DNA of 64,000 nt, taken from CAVSRC01 sp963830205 (lineage in GTDB: Bacteria > Pseudomonadota > Alphaproteobacteria > Rhizobiales > Kaistiaceae). The position numbers and the translations under genes are program-made. The stretch is from contig CAWHLP010000009.1 in assembly GCA_963830205.1 (NCBI GenBank), positions 1 to 64,000 on the forward strand, given 5' to 3'. The notes under the pieces are model-generated. The model was not told the DNA's origin and did no database searches. It saw only the letters and a program-made list of their open reading frames with translations. The number at the start of each line of letters is the position of its first letter. Position 1 is the stretch's first letter. Shown piece by piece: positions 34,910-43,800 of this stretch.

Positions 34910-35119
34910 TTATGGCTGCGCCGCCGGCACTGCCGGCTGCGCATCGGCCTGCGGCGCCTGCGGCTGCTGCGGCTCCTGCACCTGCAGCCGCTCAGTCGGG
35001 ATGCGCACACTCATCTGGCGCGTGTGCGGCCCGACGAACAGAGCGAGGTAGATCATCCCGGCACCGCCGAGTATGCCCAGGATCACGAGCACGATGAGGA
35101 AACGGAAAAGGCTCGGCAT
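34910..35119 (-). CDS. Small membrane-anchored protein upstream of xerD
   Basis: The 69-residue protein has one membrane segment at residues 7-31 (LIVLVILGILGGAGMIYLAL), the motif GPHTRQMSVRIPTERLQ and a Gln/Pro/Ala-rich tail. Such small genes often lie between aroK and xerD in Hyphomicrobiales; the function is unknown. The short gap to xerD suggests co-transcription. Confidence 0.75.
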   Translation of the reverse strand: MPSLFRFLIVLVILGILGGAGMIYLALFVGPHTRQMSVRIPTERLQVQEPQQPQAPQADAQPAVPAAQP

Positions 35120-35321
35120 GTGAAGTCCCGGTCGGCCGCTCGCCGCGAATCGGAGCGGCGGACGCGAAACGCGCCCGTGCACCCCTCGCGGTATTCTGGA
35201 CAATCGCGCCGCGAAGGCAAGTCATTGGCCGGATTAGCGTCGCCTGCCCGATCGCCGCCTTGACAGAGCCCCCCGAAACCGGCTCTTTCCTCGCCCGCGA
35301 AGGGTACATTGCGAGGGAGCT

Positions 35322-35924
35322 GTGGCGAAGGCCGAACTGGCACGCGACCATACGGAACCGCTGGAAACCAGGGTCTCGCGCCTGCTGGCCGGGCGGACGC
35401 TGGTCATGGTCGGGATGATGGGGGCCGGCAAATCGTCGATCGGCCGGCGGCTCGCCAACCGTCTGGGCATGGCCTTCGTCGACGCCGACGCCGAGATCGA
35501 GCTCGCCGCCAACGCCACCATTCCGGAAATTTTCGAGCAGCACGGCGAAGCCTATTTCCGCGACGGCGAGCGCCGCGTCATCCAACGCCTGCTCGACGGC
35601 CGCCCCAAGGTGCTGGCCACCGGCGGCGGCGCCTTCATCCAGCCCGATACCCGCGCCGCCATCCAGGCGGCCGGCATTTCGATCTGGCTCAAGGCCGACC
35701 GCGACCTGCTGCTGTCGCGGGTGCGGCGGCGCAACAACCGGCCGCTGCTCAAGGTCGAGGATCCCGCCGCCGCCATCGACCGGCTCATCGAGGAGCGCTA
35801 TCCCGTCTACGCCAAGGCCGACGTCCAGGTGCAGTCGCGCGACGTCGCCCACGATGTCGTCATTGACGCCATTCTCGAAGCCCTTGCCGACTATCTCAGC
35901 CGGGAGGCGGTGGCGGAGGCCTGA
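35322..35924 (+). CDS. aroK: Shikimate kinase
   Basis: It phosphorylates shikimate in aromatic amino acid synthesis. The 200-residue protein has Walker A MMGAGKSSIGRRLANRL, the shikimate-binding DADAEIE and FRDGERRVI motifs and GGGAFIQPDTR. It starts with GTG at 35322 after a good ribosome-binding site (GAGGGAG). It is divergent from the xerD group and three bases upstream of aroB. Confidence 0.95.
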   Translation: MAKAELARDHTEPLETRVSRLLAGRTLVMVGMMGAGKSSIGRRLANRLGMAFVDADAEIELAANATIPEIFEQHGEAYFRDGERRVIQRLLDGRPKVLATGGGAFIQPDTRAAIQAAGISIWLKADRDLLLSRVRRRNNRPLLKVEDPAAAIDRLIEERYPVYAKADVQVQSRDVAHDVVIDAILEALADYLSREAVAEA

Positions 35925-35927
35925 GCG

Positions 35928-37052
35928 ATGGAGACCAGCGCTGCCCCGACGGTGGTGACCGTCGATCTCGGACCACGGTCCTACGACATCCTCATCGGCC
36001 GCGGCGTCCTCGAAAGCGCCGGGGCGGAGCTTGCCCGGCGCATGCCCGGCCGGCGCGTCGCCGTGGTCACCGACGAGACCGTCGCGCGCTATCACCTCAA
36101 CACCCTGTCCGAGAGCCTCAAGGCCGCCGACGTCGATTTCACCGCCATCACCGTGCCGCCGGGAGAGAAGTCGAAGAGCTTCGAAAGGCTGGCGACCGTG
36201 GTCGACGGCATCTTGAGCGCGCGCATCGAGCGCTCCGACCTGGTGGTCGCCTTCGGCGGCGGCGTGGTCGGCGACCTCGCCGGCTTTGCCGCATCGATCG
36301 TGCGCCGCGGCGTGCGCGTCGTGCAGATCCCCACCACCCTGCTGGCCCAGGTCGATTCCTCGGTCGGCGGCAAGACCGGCATCAACACCGGCCGCGGCAA
36401 GAACCTGGTCGGCGCCTTCCACCAGCCGAGCCTGGTGCTGGCCGACGCCGCCGTGCTCGATTCGCTTACCCCGCGCATCTTCAACGCCGGCTATGCCGAA
36501 ATCGCCAAATACGCCCTCCTCGGCGATGCCGACTTCTTCGCCTGGCTGGAGGAGAACTGGCGCGCCATTCTCGCCGGCTGGCCGGAGCGCGACCACGCCA
36601 TCGCCGTCGCCTGCCGCGGCAAGGCCAGGACCGTCGCCGCCGACGAGCGCGAGCAGAGCGGGGCGCGCGCGCTCCTCAATCTCGGCCACACCTTCGGCCA
36701 CGCGCTGGAGGCCGCCACCGGCTATTCCGACCGGCTGTTCCACGGCGAGGCAGTGTCGATCGGCACCGTTCTGGCCTTTGCCTTCTCGGCCCGGCGCGGG
36801 CTCATCTCGCCCGACGACACCAAGCGGGTCGCCGCCCACCTCGCCGCCATCGGCCTGCCCACCCGCATGGCCGACATCCCGGGCGAGCCGATGGTCGCCG
36901 AGGCGCTGATGCAGGCGATCGCCCAGGACAAGAAGGTGAGCCGCGGAAAGCTCACCTTCATCCTGGTCAACGGCATCGGGGCCGCCTTCGTCGCCAACGA
37001 CGTGCCGGCCGCCGAGGTCGCCGAATTCCTCGCGGAGCAACTGGCGACATGA
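35928..37052 (+). CDS. aroB: 3-dehydroquinate synthase
   Basis: AroB makes 3-dehydroquinate from DAHP using NAD and a divalent metal. The 374-residue protein includes VAFGGGVVGDLAGFAAS for nucleotide binding, PTTLLAQVDSSVGGKTGIN and the metal-binding LNLGHTFGHALEA and RLFHGEAVSIG regions. The length is normal. It follows aroK by three bases and overlaps the next gene by four (ATGA), so aroK-aroB-CNNM gene form one operon. Confidence 0.96.
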   Translation: METSAAPTVVTVDLGPRSYDILIGRGVLESAGAELARRMPGRRVAVVTDETVARYHLNTLSESLKAADVDFTAITVPPGEKSKSFERLATVVDGILSARIERSDLVVAFGGGVVGDLAGFAASIVRRGVRVVQIPTTLLAQVDSSVGGKTGINTGRGKNLVGAFHQPSLVLADAAVLDSLTPRIFNAGYAEIAKYALLGDADFFAWLEENWRAILAGWPERDHAIAVACRGKARTVAADEREQSGARALLNLGHTFGHALEAATGYSDRLFHGEAVSIGTVLAFAFSARRGLISPDDTKRVAAHLAAIGLPTRMADIPGEPMVAEALMQAIAQDKKVSRGKLTFILVNGIGAAFVANDVPAAEVAEFLAEQLAT

Positions 37053-38372
37053 GCACGCTGCTCTGGGCGATGGCCTTGGCCGTTCCCCTTCTGGTGGTGC
37101 TGTCGGCTTTCTTCTCAGGCTCCGAGACCGCACTCACCGCCGCTTCGCGAGCGCGCATGCTGGCGCTGGAGAAATCCGGCGACCGGCGCGCCGGCATCGT
37201 CGGCCGGCTGATCCAGGAGCGCGAGCGCCTGATCGGCGCGCTGCTGCTCGGCAACAACCTGGTCAACATCCTCGCCTCGGCGCTGGCGACCAGCCTGTTC
37301 CTCGAGCTCTTCGGCCAGGCCGGCGTGGTCTACGCTACCCTGGCGATGACCTTCTTGGTGCTGGTCTTCGGCGAGGTGCTGCCCAAGACGCTGGCGATCG
37401 GCGATCCCGACCGGGTGTCGCGCGCCATCGCCCCGATCGGTCTCGGTCATCGTGGCGGTGTTCTCGCCGGTCGTCATCGCCGTCCAGTTCATCGTCCGCG
37501 GCGTCTTGAGGCTCGCCGGCTGGAACGCCTCGGAAGGCAAGGCCATCCTGTCGCCGGCCGAGGAGATCCGCGGCCAGGTCGACCTGTTCCACGCCGAGGG
37601 CAGCGTGGTCAAAGCCGAGCGCGACCGCCTGGGCGGACTGCTCGACCTCTCCCAGCTCGACGTCTCCGACGTCATGGTCCACCGCACCGCCATGCACACC
37701 ATCGACGCCGACGAGCCGATCGACACCATCGTCGACGATATCCTCGCCAGCCCCTATACGCGCGTGCCGCTGTGGGAGGAGGAGCCGGAGAACATCATCG
37801 GCATCGTCCACGTCAAGGACCTGCTCAAGGCGCTGAAGGCGGCCGGCGGCAAGGTCGATGCCATCGACGTCCGCACGATCGCCGCCAAGCCGTGGTTCGT
37901 GCCCGACACCACCAGCGTCACCGACCAGCTCAACGCCTTCCTCAAGCGCAAGGTCCATTTCGCCCTGGTGGTCGACGAGTACGGCGAGGTGCAGGGGGTG
38001 GTGACGCTCGAGGACATCCTCGAGGAGATCGTCGGCGACATCGCCGACGAGCACGACGTTGCCGTCGAGGGCGTGCGGCCACAGCCCGACGGCTCGGTCA
38101 ATGTCGAGGGCTCGGTGCCGATCCGCGACCTCAACCGCGTCATGGACTGGAGCCTGCCCGACGAGGAAGCGACCACCATCGCGGGGCTGGTCATCCACGA
38201 GGCGCGCATCATTCCCGAGCCCGGCCAGGCCTTCACCTTCCACGGCTTCCGCTTCCAGGTGCAGCGCCGCAGCCGCAACCGCCTGACCGCGCTCAGAATC
38301 ACGCCACTCAGCCGGATCAAGCCGCCGGCCGCGCCGCCCGAACCGCCGAAAGCGCCGGGCCCGGCCGCCTGA
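37049..38372 (+). CDS. CNNM/CorC family transporter (HlyC/CorC), frame broken near 37440
   Basis: These proteins handle magnesium or cobalt efflux through a CNNM membrane domain and a cytosolic CBS-pair domain. The N-terminal membrane part starts MSTLLWAMALAVPLLVVLSA and runs to FGEVLPKTLAI and RAIAPI. The frame is then lost, and the family sequence resumes in another frame with AVFSPVVIAVQFIVRG. It continues through two CBS motifs (YTRVPLWEEEPENIIG, VVDEYGEVQGVVTLEDILEE) and the C-terminal CorC_HlyC domain, ending at 38372. One extra G near 37440 explains the break. Read through, it is about 440 residues, the normal size, so I treat it as one gene with a likely sequence error. Confidence 0.88.
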
Positions 38373-38438
38373 CCATCGGATTTCGGCCGCATTCTGCGGT
38401 TGTGATCGCTTCCCTTCCTGGAGAGAGGGCGATTCCCG

Positions 38439-39581
38439 ATGCAATTCGATCTCACCATCGTCGGCGCGAGCTTCGCCGGCCTCGCGGCGGCCCGCACGGC
38501 AGCTTCCCGCGGCCTCAAGACCGCCGTCATCGACGCCAAGCCCGATGTCGGCGCGCGGGTGGCAACCAGCGGCATCCTGGTGCGCGAGGCGATCGACGAG
38601 ATCGACATTCCCCACCACCTGACCCGGCGCGTGCCGGGGGTCAGGCTCTATTCGCCGAGCCTGAAGAGCGTCGATCTGTTTTCTCCGGGCTATGCCTTCT
38701 TCACCACGCGCACGCCCGATCTTCTGCGCTGGATGGCGAAGGAGGCGCGCGACGCCGGCGCCCACATCCTCACCGCCACCCGTTTTGATGGCGCCCACCG
38801 CGATGGCGAGCTCATTCGCCTTGACGGCATCGACATCGCCACGCGCTTCCTCGTCGGCGCCGACGGAATGCGCTCGCGCGTGGCGGCGCATTTCGCGCTG
38901 TCGGCCAACCGCAACTTCCTCACCGGCCTCGAAGTCGAGCTCGAACCGAACGACGCGGTCGATCCGCGCTTCCTGCACTGCTTCGTCGATTCCCGCCTGG
39001 CCCCCGGCTACATCGCCTGGGCGGCGCCGGGGCCGGACGTGATCCAGCTCGGCCTCGCCGTACGCCACGGCGACAAGCCGGACCTCGCCCGCTTCATGGC
39101 CCACACCGAGCGTCAGTTCGGCTGGAGCCGGCTCAAGGTCGTCGGCCGGCGGAGCGGCTTGATCCCCTGCGGCGGCCCCCTTCCCCGCATCGCCGCGCCC
39201 GGCGTGCTCCTCATCGGCGATGCCGCCGGCTGGGTATCACCGGCAACCGGCGGCGGCATCCAGCTCGCCTTCCGCTACGGCCGCCGCGCCGCAGCCCTCA
39301 TCGCCGATCACCTGCAATGCGGCGGTCCGGCGCCCGAGATCGCGCTTTCCCGCGAGATTCCGCGTTTCCGCGCCAAATCGGCCCTCCGCCATGCCCTCGA
39401 CCTGGCGCCCGCCAACGCCCTGATCAATCTGGCGCTTGCCACGACGCCGGCCCGGCGCTTTGCCGAGAAGCTCTATTTCCACAGCCGCAACGTGACCGGG
39501 GTCGACCGCGCCGCCTATCTGCGCTGGCTGGAGAACGAGATGCGCCCTGCCGGCGGCAGCACGCCGCTGCTGCAGGGCTAG
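38439..39581 (+). CDS. FAD-dependent oxidoreductase (geranylgeranyl reductase-like)
   Basis: The 380-residue protein has an N-terminal FAD-binding Rossmann motif FDLTIVGASFAGLAAARTA and a late FAD motif GVLLIGDAAGWVSPATGGGI. Both are typical of the geranylgeranyl reductase and related flavin monooxygenase group. RATSGI-like and FLVGADGMRSRVA stretches fit too. Members reduce isoprenoid chains or hydroxylate small substrates; the substrate here is unknown. It ends in a four-base overlap with convergent bolA. Confidence 0.82.
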   Translation: MQFDLTIVGASFAGLAAARTAASRGLKTAVIDAKPDVGARVATSGILVREAIDEIDIPHHLTRRVPGVRLYSPSLKSVDLFSPGYAFFTTRTPDLLRWMAKEARDAGAHILTATRFDGAHRDGELIRLDGIDIATRFLVGADGMRSRVAAHFALSANRNFLTGLEVELEPNDAVDPRFLHCFVDSRLAPGYIAWAAPGPDVIQLGLAVRHGDKPDLARFMAHTERQFGWSRLKVVGRRSGLIPCGGPLPRIAAPGVLLIGDAAGWVSPATGGGIQLAFRYGRRAAALIADHLQCGGPAPEIALSREIPRFRAKSALRHALDLAPANALINLALATTPARRFAEKLYFHSRNVTGVDRAAYLRWLENEMRPAGGSTPLLQG

Positions 39582-39847
39582 TTCGCCGCTGTCGCCCTGG
39601 CCTCGATGGCCAGCGCATGGACGTCGCTGCCGAGTTCCTCGGCCAGCGCCTCGTTGATCATGCGGTGGGTCTGAACCCGGCTCTTTCCGGCAAACGCCGC
39701 CGCCGTGATGCGCACGCGGAAATGGGTGTTCCCCTCCGGCCGATGGGCGTGATGGCCCTTGTGCCGATGGGATTCGTCCACCACCTCCAGGGCGTCCGGG
39801 TGAAAAGCCTCGGTTAACTTGGACCTGATTCTATCCGCCACTGTCAT
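39578..39847 (-). CDS. bolA: BolA family protein
   Basis: The 89-residue protein has the BolA fold core: RIRSKLTEAFHPDALEVVDE, the HRHKGHHAHRPEG histidines and SRVQTHRMINEALAEEL. BolA proteins pair with monothiol glutaredoxins in iron-sulfur cluster traffic or act in stress responses. I chose the ATG at 39847, as the longer frame upstream is antisense to the J-domain gene. Confidence 0.92.
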   Translation of the reverse strand: MTVADRIRSKLTEAFHPDALEVVDESHRHKGHHAHRPEGNTHFRVRITAAAFAGKSRVQTHRMINEALAEELGSDVHALAIEARATAAN

Positions 39848-39917
39848 TGGTTTGATTCCGCCGGTTTTGGGCACCCACCGCCTTGTCGGCGTCACAGGTC
39901 GCGACCATAATCCAGCT

Positions 39918-40532
39918 ATGGATCTGAACTCCAAATATTTCGACCGCATCCGCATCGCTCCCGGCGAGGCGGAGGTCGAGGAGCCTGGCGCCGGCGCCTG
40001 CGAAGCGCCGGGCTGCGGCCGTTTGGGCGGCTATCGCGCCCCCAAGGGCCGCGGCCACGAGGGCGAGTACTTCAATTTCTGCCTCGACCACGTGCGCGAA
40101 TACAATAAGTCCTACAACTACTTCGCCGGCATGGCCGATACCGAGATCGACAGTTACCAGCGCTCGGCGGCGACCGGCCACCGGCCGACCTGGACCATGG
40201 GCGTCAACCGCGCCGGCGCTGCTGAGGGGCGCGGCACGCGCTTCACCTGGTCGGCGGCCTTTGCCGATCCTTTCAGCATTTTCGGGGGCGAAGCCCGCCC
40301 CGCCGAGCCCAAGAACGAGCCGGAACGCCGCCCGCTGCGCAACCTGGAGCGCCGCTCCTTCGCCGCCCTCGACCTCGATGGCCACGAGACCGGCAACGAG
40401 ATCAAGGCCCGCTACAAGGCCCTGGTGAAGCAGCTTCACCCGGATGCCAACGGCGGTGATCGCAGCTCGGAAGACCGGCTGCGACAGATTATTCAGGCTT
40501 ACCACTACCTGCGATCCGTCGGTTTTTGCTAA
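39918..40532 (+). CDS. DnaJ-like J-domain protein
   Basis: The 204-residue protein has a long N-terminal part with cysteines (ACEAPGCGRLGGYRAPKG, FNFCLDHVREYNKSYNYF) and a C-terminal J domain (AALDLDGHETGNEIKARYKA, then KQLHPDANGGDRSSEDRLR). The HPD motif that stimulates DnaK is present. The ATG at 39918 is chosen over an upstream start because the preceding 33 residues overlap the bolA promoter side. The protein lies next to bolA and upstream of cobS, a conserved alphaproteobacterial order; a link to cobalamin synthesis is not established. Confidence 0.9.
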   Translation: MDLNSKYFDRIRIAPGEAEVEEPGAGACEAPGCGRLGGYRAPKGRGHEGEYFNFCLDHVREYNKSYNYFAGMADTEIDSYQRSAATGHRPTWTMGVNRAGAAEGRGTRFTWSAAFADPFSIFGGEARPAEPKNEPERRPLRNLERRSFAALDLDGHETGNEIKARYKALVKQLHPDANGGDRSSEDRLRQIIQAYHYLRSVGFC

Positions 40533-40614
40533 GACGGCGTCGCTCCGCCGCAACCGGCGGCGGATTTCCTCAAATCTTCTTAAGCGTCCTCGCACGGCGC
40601 GACGGAGAATACCA

Positions 40615-41601
40615 ATGGCTGAAGCCGCGCTCGAACAAGCTCCCCTGCCGGACATGAGAATATCCGTGCGCCAGGTCTTCGGGATCGACACCGATCTCCA
40701 AGTGCCGGCCTATTCCGAGCCCGACGAGCATGTGCCGGATACCGATCCGGACTATCTGTTTGACCGCGAAACCACGCTTGCGATCCTCGCCGGCTTTGCC
40801 CGCAACCGCCGCGTGCTGGTCACCGGCTATCACGGCACCGGCAAGTCGACCCACATCGAGCAGATCGCCGCCCGGCTCAATTGGCCATGCGTGCGCGTCA
40901 ATCTCGACAGCCACATCAGCCGTATCGACCTGATCGGCAAGGACGCCATCGTCATCCGCGACGGCATGCAGGTGACCGAGTTCCGCGACGGCATCCTGCC
41001 ATGGGCGTTGAAGAACAACATCGCGCTGTGCTTCGACGAGTACGATGCCGGCCGGCCTGACGTGATGTTCGTCATCCAGCGCGTGCTGGAAGTTTCCGGC
41101 CGCCTGACCCTGCTCGACCAGAACAAGGTCATCCGCCCGCACCCGGCCTTCCGCCTGTTCGCCACCGCCAACACGGTCGGCCTCGGCGACACCTCCGGCC
41201 TCTATCATGGCACCCAGCAGATCAACCAGGGCCAGATGGACCGCTGGTCGATTGTCTCCACCCTCAACTACCTGCCGCACGACAACGAGGTGAACATCGT
41301 TGCCGCCAAGGTGCCGAGCCACCGCGACGAGAAGGGCCGCGCCATCATCGCCAAGATGGTCCGCGTCGCCGACATGACCCGCAACGCCTTCATCAACGGC
41401 GACCTGTCGACGGTGATGAGCCCGCGCACGGTGATCACCTGGGCGGAGAACGCCGACATCTTCGGCGACGTCGGCTTTGCGCTGCGCGTCACCTTCGTCA
41501 ACAAGTGCGACGAGCTGGAGCGCAGCCTGGTCGCCGAGTTCTACCAGCGCTGCTTCAACGAGGAACTGCCCGAGTCGACCGCCAATGTGGTGATGACGTG
41601 A
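40615..41601 (+). CDS. cobS: Cobaltochelatase subunit CobS
   Basis: CobS is the AAA+ ATPase of the aerobic CobNST complex, which inserts cobalt into hydrogenobyrinic acid a,c-diamide. From the ATG at 40615 it has 328 residues. It starts MAEAALEQAPLPDMRISVRQ and contains Walker A LVTGYHGTGKSTHIEQ, the Walker B-like ALCFDEYDAGRPDV and FATANTVGLGDTSGLYHGTQ. A GGAG ribosome-binding site precedes it. CobT follows after one small convergent gene. Confidence 0.97.
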   Translation: MAEAALEQAPLPDMRISVRQVFGIDTDLQVPAYSEPDEHVPDTDPDYLFDRETTLAILAGFARNRRVLVTGYHGTGKSTHIEQIAARLNWPCVRVNLDSHISRIDLIGKDAIVIRDGMQVTEFRDGILPWALKNNIALCFDEYDAGRPDVMFVIQRVLEVSGRLTLLDQNKVIRPHPAFRLFATANTVGLGDTSGLYHGTQQINQGQMDRWSIVSTLNYLPHDNEVNIVAAKVPSHRDEKGRAIIAKMVRVADMTRNAFINGDLSTVMSPRTVITWAENADIFGDVGFALRVTFVNKCDELERSLVAEFYQRCFNEELPESTANVVMT

Positions 41602-41607
41602 ATGACC

Positions 41608-41841
41608 TCAGCGGGTTTCCTCAAGAGACGCAAGGCGCTTCTCGATCGCCTCCAGCCGCTCTTCGACTTCGGCAGCGGCGTAGCGCCCGAGCACGCTCTC
41701 GCCGTTGAGTGCCTGGCGGATGTCATCCATGCGCGAACTGAGGCCCGTGCAAACTTCCTTCAGTCTGGACGCGGACATTGCCCTGAATTCCTCGCGAAAT
41801 TCGCGAAGAATGCGCAAGGTGTGGTTCTCCGGTTCGGCCAT
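41608..41841 (-). CDS. Small coiled-coil protein between cobS and cobT
   Basis: The 77-residue protein starts MAEPENHTLRILREFREEFR and has a heptad-like C-terminus (AAEVEERLEAIEKRLASLEE), so it is probably a helical coiled coil. It is on the minus strand between cobS and cobT; I do not recognise a named family. A much longer frame covers it but is an antisense shadow of cobT, so the ATG at 41841 is used. Confidence 0.7.
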   Translation of the reverse strand: MAEPENHTLRILREFREEFRAMSASRLKEVCTGLSSRMDDIRQALNGESVLGRYAAAEVEERLEAIEKRLASLEETR

Positions 41842-41901
41842 GGCACGCTCCCGAGACACCCAATATAGGCAGAGCCGGCGGATTCGGAAAGTTAGCGTCT
41901 G

Positions 41902-43800
41902 ATGGCCATTCCCAACGACACTCCCCGCGCCAAGCCGGTCGAAAGCCCGACCGAGCCGTTCAAGCGCGCGGTGACCGGCTGCATGCGCGCCATCGCCGGC
42001 GAGCCGGAGCTGGAGGTGTCGTTCGCGGCCGACCGGCCGATGCTCGCCCACAACAAGGCGCGCCTGCCCGAGCCGCCGCGCAAGATGACCGCGCGCGACA
42101 TTGCCATCACCCGCGGCGTCGGCGATTCGCTGGCGCTGAGGCTCGCCTGTCACGACCCGGCCGTCCACCGCGCCCACGCGCCCGCCGGCAAGAACGCTCG
42201 CGCCGTCTACGACGCCGTCGAGCAGGCGCGCGTCGAGGCGCTCGGCGCCAACCGCATGACCGGTGTCGCCGACAACATCTCGGCCATGCTCGAGGAGCGC
42301 TACCACCGCGCCAACTACCAGGAGGTCACCGAGCGCGCCGATGCGCCGCTCGAGGACGCCATCGCGTTGATGGTGCGCGAGCGCCTGACCGGCCGGGCGC
42401 CGCCGCGTTCGAGCCGCAAGATCGTCGAGCTGTGGCGCGACTGGATCGAGGACCGCGCCGGCAAGGACCTGGCGCGCCTCACCGGCGCCATCGACGACCA
42501 GGCGCGCTTCGCTGTCGAGGTGCGCGAGATCCTCTCCGCTCTGGAGATGGCCGACGAGCTCTCCGGCGAGGCCGGCGACCAGGGCGACGACAGCGACGAG
42601 ACCGGCGACCAGGACGACGCCGAGGGCGCCGCCGAGAGCGCCGAGGGCGCCGAAGCGGCGAGCGACGACGAGATGGACGCGTCCGCCGACCAGGGCGACG
42701 CCGGCGAGGGCGAGGCGAGCGAGGCGCAATCCGCCGAGACGACCGAGGACGCCGACATGGCGGACGCGCGCGACACCGGCGAGGCCCATCGCGCCGACGC
42801 GGCCTTCTCCAACCTGCCGCCGCTCATCGACTACAGAGCCTTCACGCCCCGCTTCGACGAGACGGTCAATGCCGAGGAGCTGTGCGACATCGCCGAGCTC
42901 GAGCGCCTGCGCTCCTATCTCGACAAGCAGCTCGCCCATCTGCAGAGCGCCGTCGGCCGGCTCGCCAACCGCCTGCAACGCCGCCTGATGGCGCAGCAGA
43001 ACCGCGGCTGGGATTTCGACCTGGAGGAAGGCGTCATCGACGCGGCGCGCCTGTCACGCGTCATCACCGACCCGATGAACGCGCTCACCTTCAAGGCCGA
43101 GCGCGACACCGAGTTCCGCGACACCATCGTCACCCTGCTCCTCGACAATTCCGGCTCCATGCGCGGCCGCCCGATCACCGTCGCCGCCACCTGCGCCGAC
43201 ATCCTCGCCCGCACGCTCGAGCGCTGCGGCGTCAAGGTCGAGATCCTCGGCTTCACCACCCGCGCCTGGAAGGGTGGCCAGTCGCGCGAGGCCTGGTTGC
43301 AGGCCGGCAAGCCGCCCAATCCCGGCCGCCTCAACGATCTCAGGCACATCATCTACAAGGCCGCCGATGCGCCCTGGCGGCGCTCGCGCCGCAACCTCGG
43401 CCTGATGATGCGCGAGGGCCTGCTCAAGGAGAACATCGACGGCGAGGCGCTGGCCTGGGCGCACAGCCGCCTGCTGGTGCGCCCCGAGCAGCGCAAGATC
43501 CTGATGATGATCTCGGACGGCGCCCCGGTCGACGATTCCACCCTCTCGGTCAATGCCGGCAACTACCTCGAGCGCCACCTGCGCGCCGTCATCGAGGAGG
43601 TCGAGACGCGCTCGCCGGTGGAGCTGATCGCCATCGGCATCGGCCACGACGTGACGCGCTATTACCGCCGCGCGGTGACCATCGTCGACGCCGATGAACT
43701 TGCCGGCGCCATGACCGACAAGCTCGCCGAGCTTTTCGACGAACGCGCGCCGACCGAGCCGGTGCGCATGCCCCGTCCGAAGCGCGCGACGCTGCAATGA
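41902..43800 (+). CDS. cobT: Cobaltochelatase subunit CobT
   Basis: CobT partners CobS in the chelatase. The 632-residue protein has a helical N-terminal part, an acidic disordered linker (about residues 215-290, rich in Asp, Glu and Ala) and a C-terminal von Willebrand A domain with the metal-binding MIDAS motif LLDNSGSMRGRPI. VELIAIGIGHDVTRYYRRAV is in the last part. The length fits the family. It overlaps the next gene by four bases. Confidence 0.97.
   Translation: MAIPNDTPRAKPVESPTEPFKRAVTGCMRAIAGEPELEVSFAADRPMLAHNKARLPEPPRKMTARDIAITRGVGDSLALRLACHDPAVHRAHAPAGKNARAVYDAVEQARVEALGANRMTGVADNISAMLEERYHRANYQEVTERADAPLEDAIALMVRERLTGRAPPRSSRKIVELWRDWIEDRAGKDLARLTGAIDDQARFAVEVREILSALEMADELSGEAGDQGDDSDETGDQDDAEGAAESAEGAEAASDDEMDASADQGDAGEGEASEAQSAETTEDADMADARDTGEAHRADAAFSNLPPLIDYRAFTPRFDETVNAEELCDIAELERLRSYLDKQLAHLQSAVGRLANRLQRRLMAQQNRGWDFDLEEGVIDAARLSRVITDPMNALTFKAERDTEFRDTIVTLLLDNSGSMRGRPITVAATCADILARTLERCGVKVEILGFTTRAWKGGQSREAWLQAGKPPNPGRLNDLRHIIYKAADAPWRRSRRNLGLMMREGLLKENIDGEALAWAHSRLLVRPEQRKILMMISDGAPVDDSTLSVNAGNYLERHLRAVIEEVETRSPVELIAIGIGHDVTRYYRRAVTIVDADELAGAMTDKLAELFDERAPTEPVRMPRPKRATLQ

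Noticed and set aside
37049..38788. 579-codon fused ORF over the CNNM gene and into the flavoprotein gene
   Set aside because: After about 37440 it is an out-of-frame arginine-rich shadow; the family sequence continues in another frame and stops at 38372.
40540..40614. Cobalamin riboswitch before cobS
   Set aside because: The gap is too short and no B12-box-like sequence is seen.
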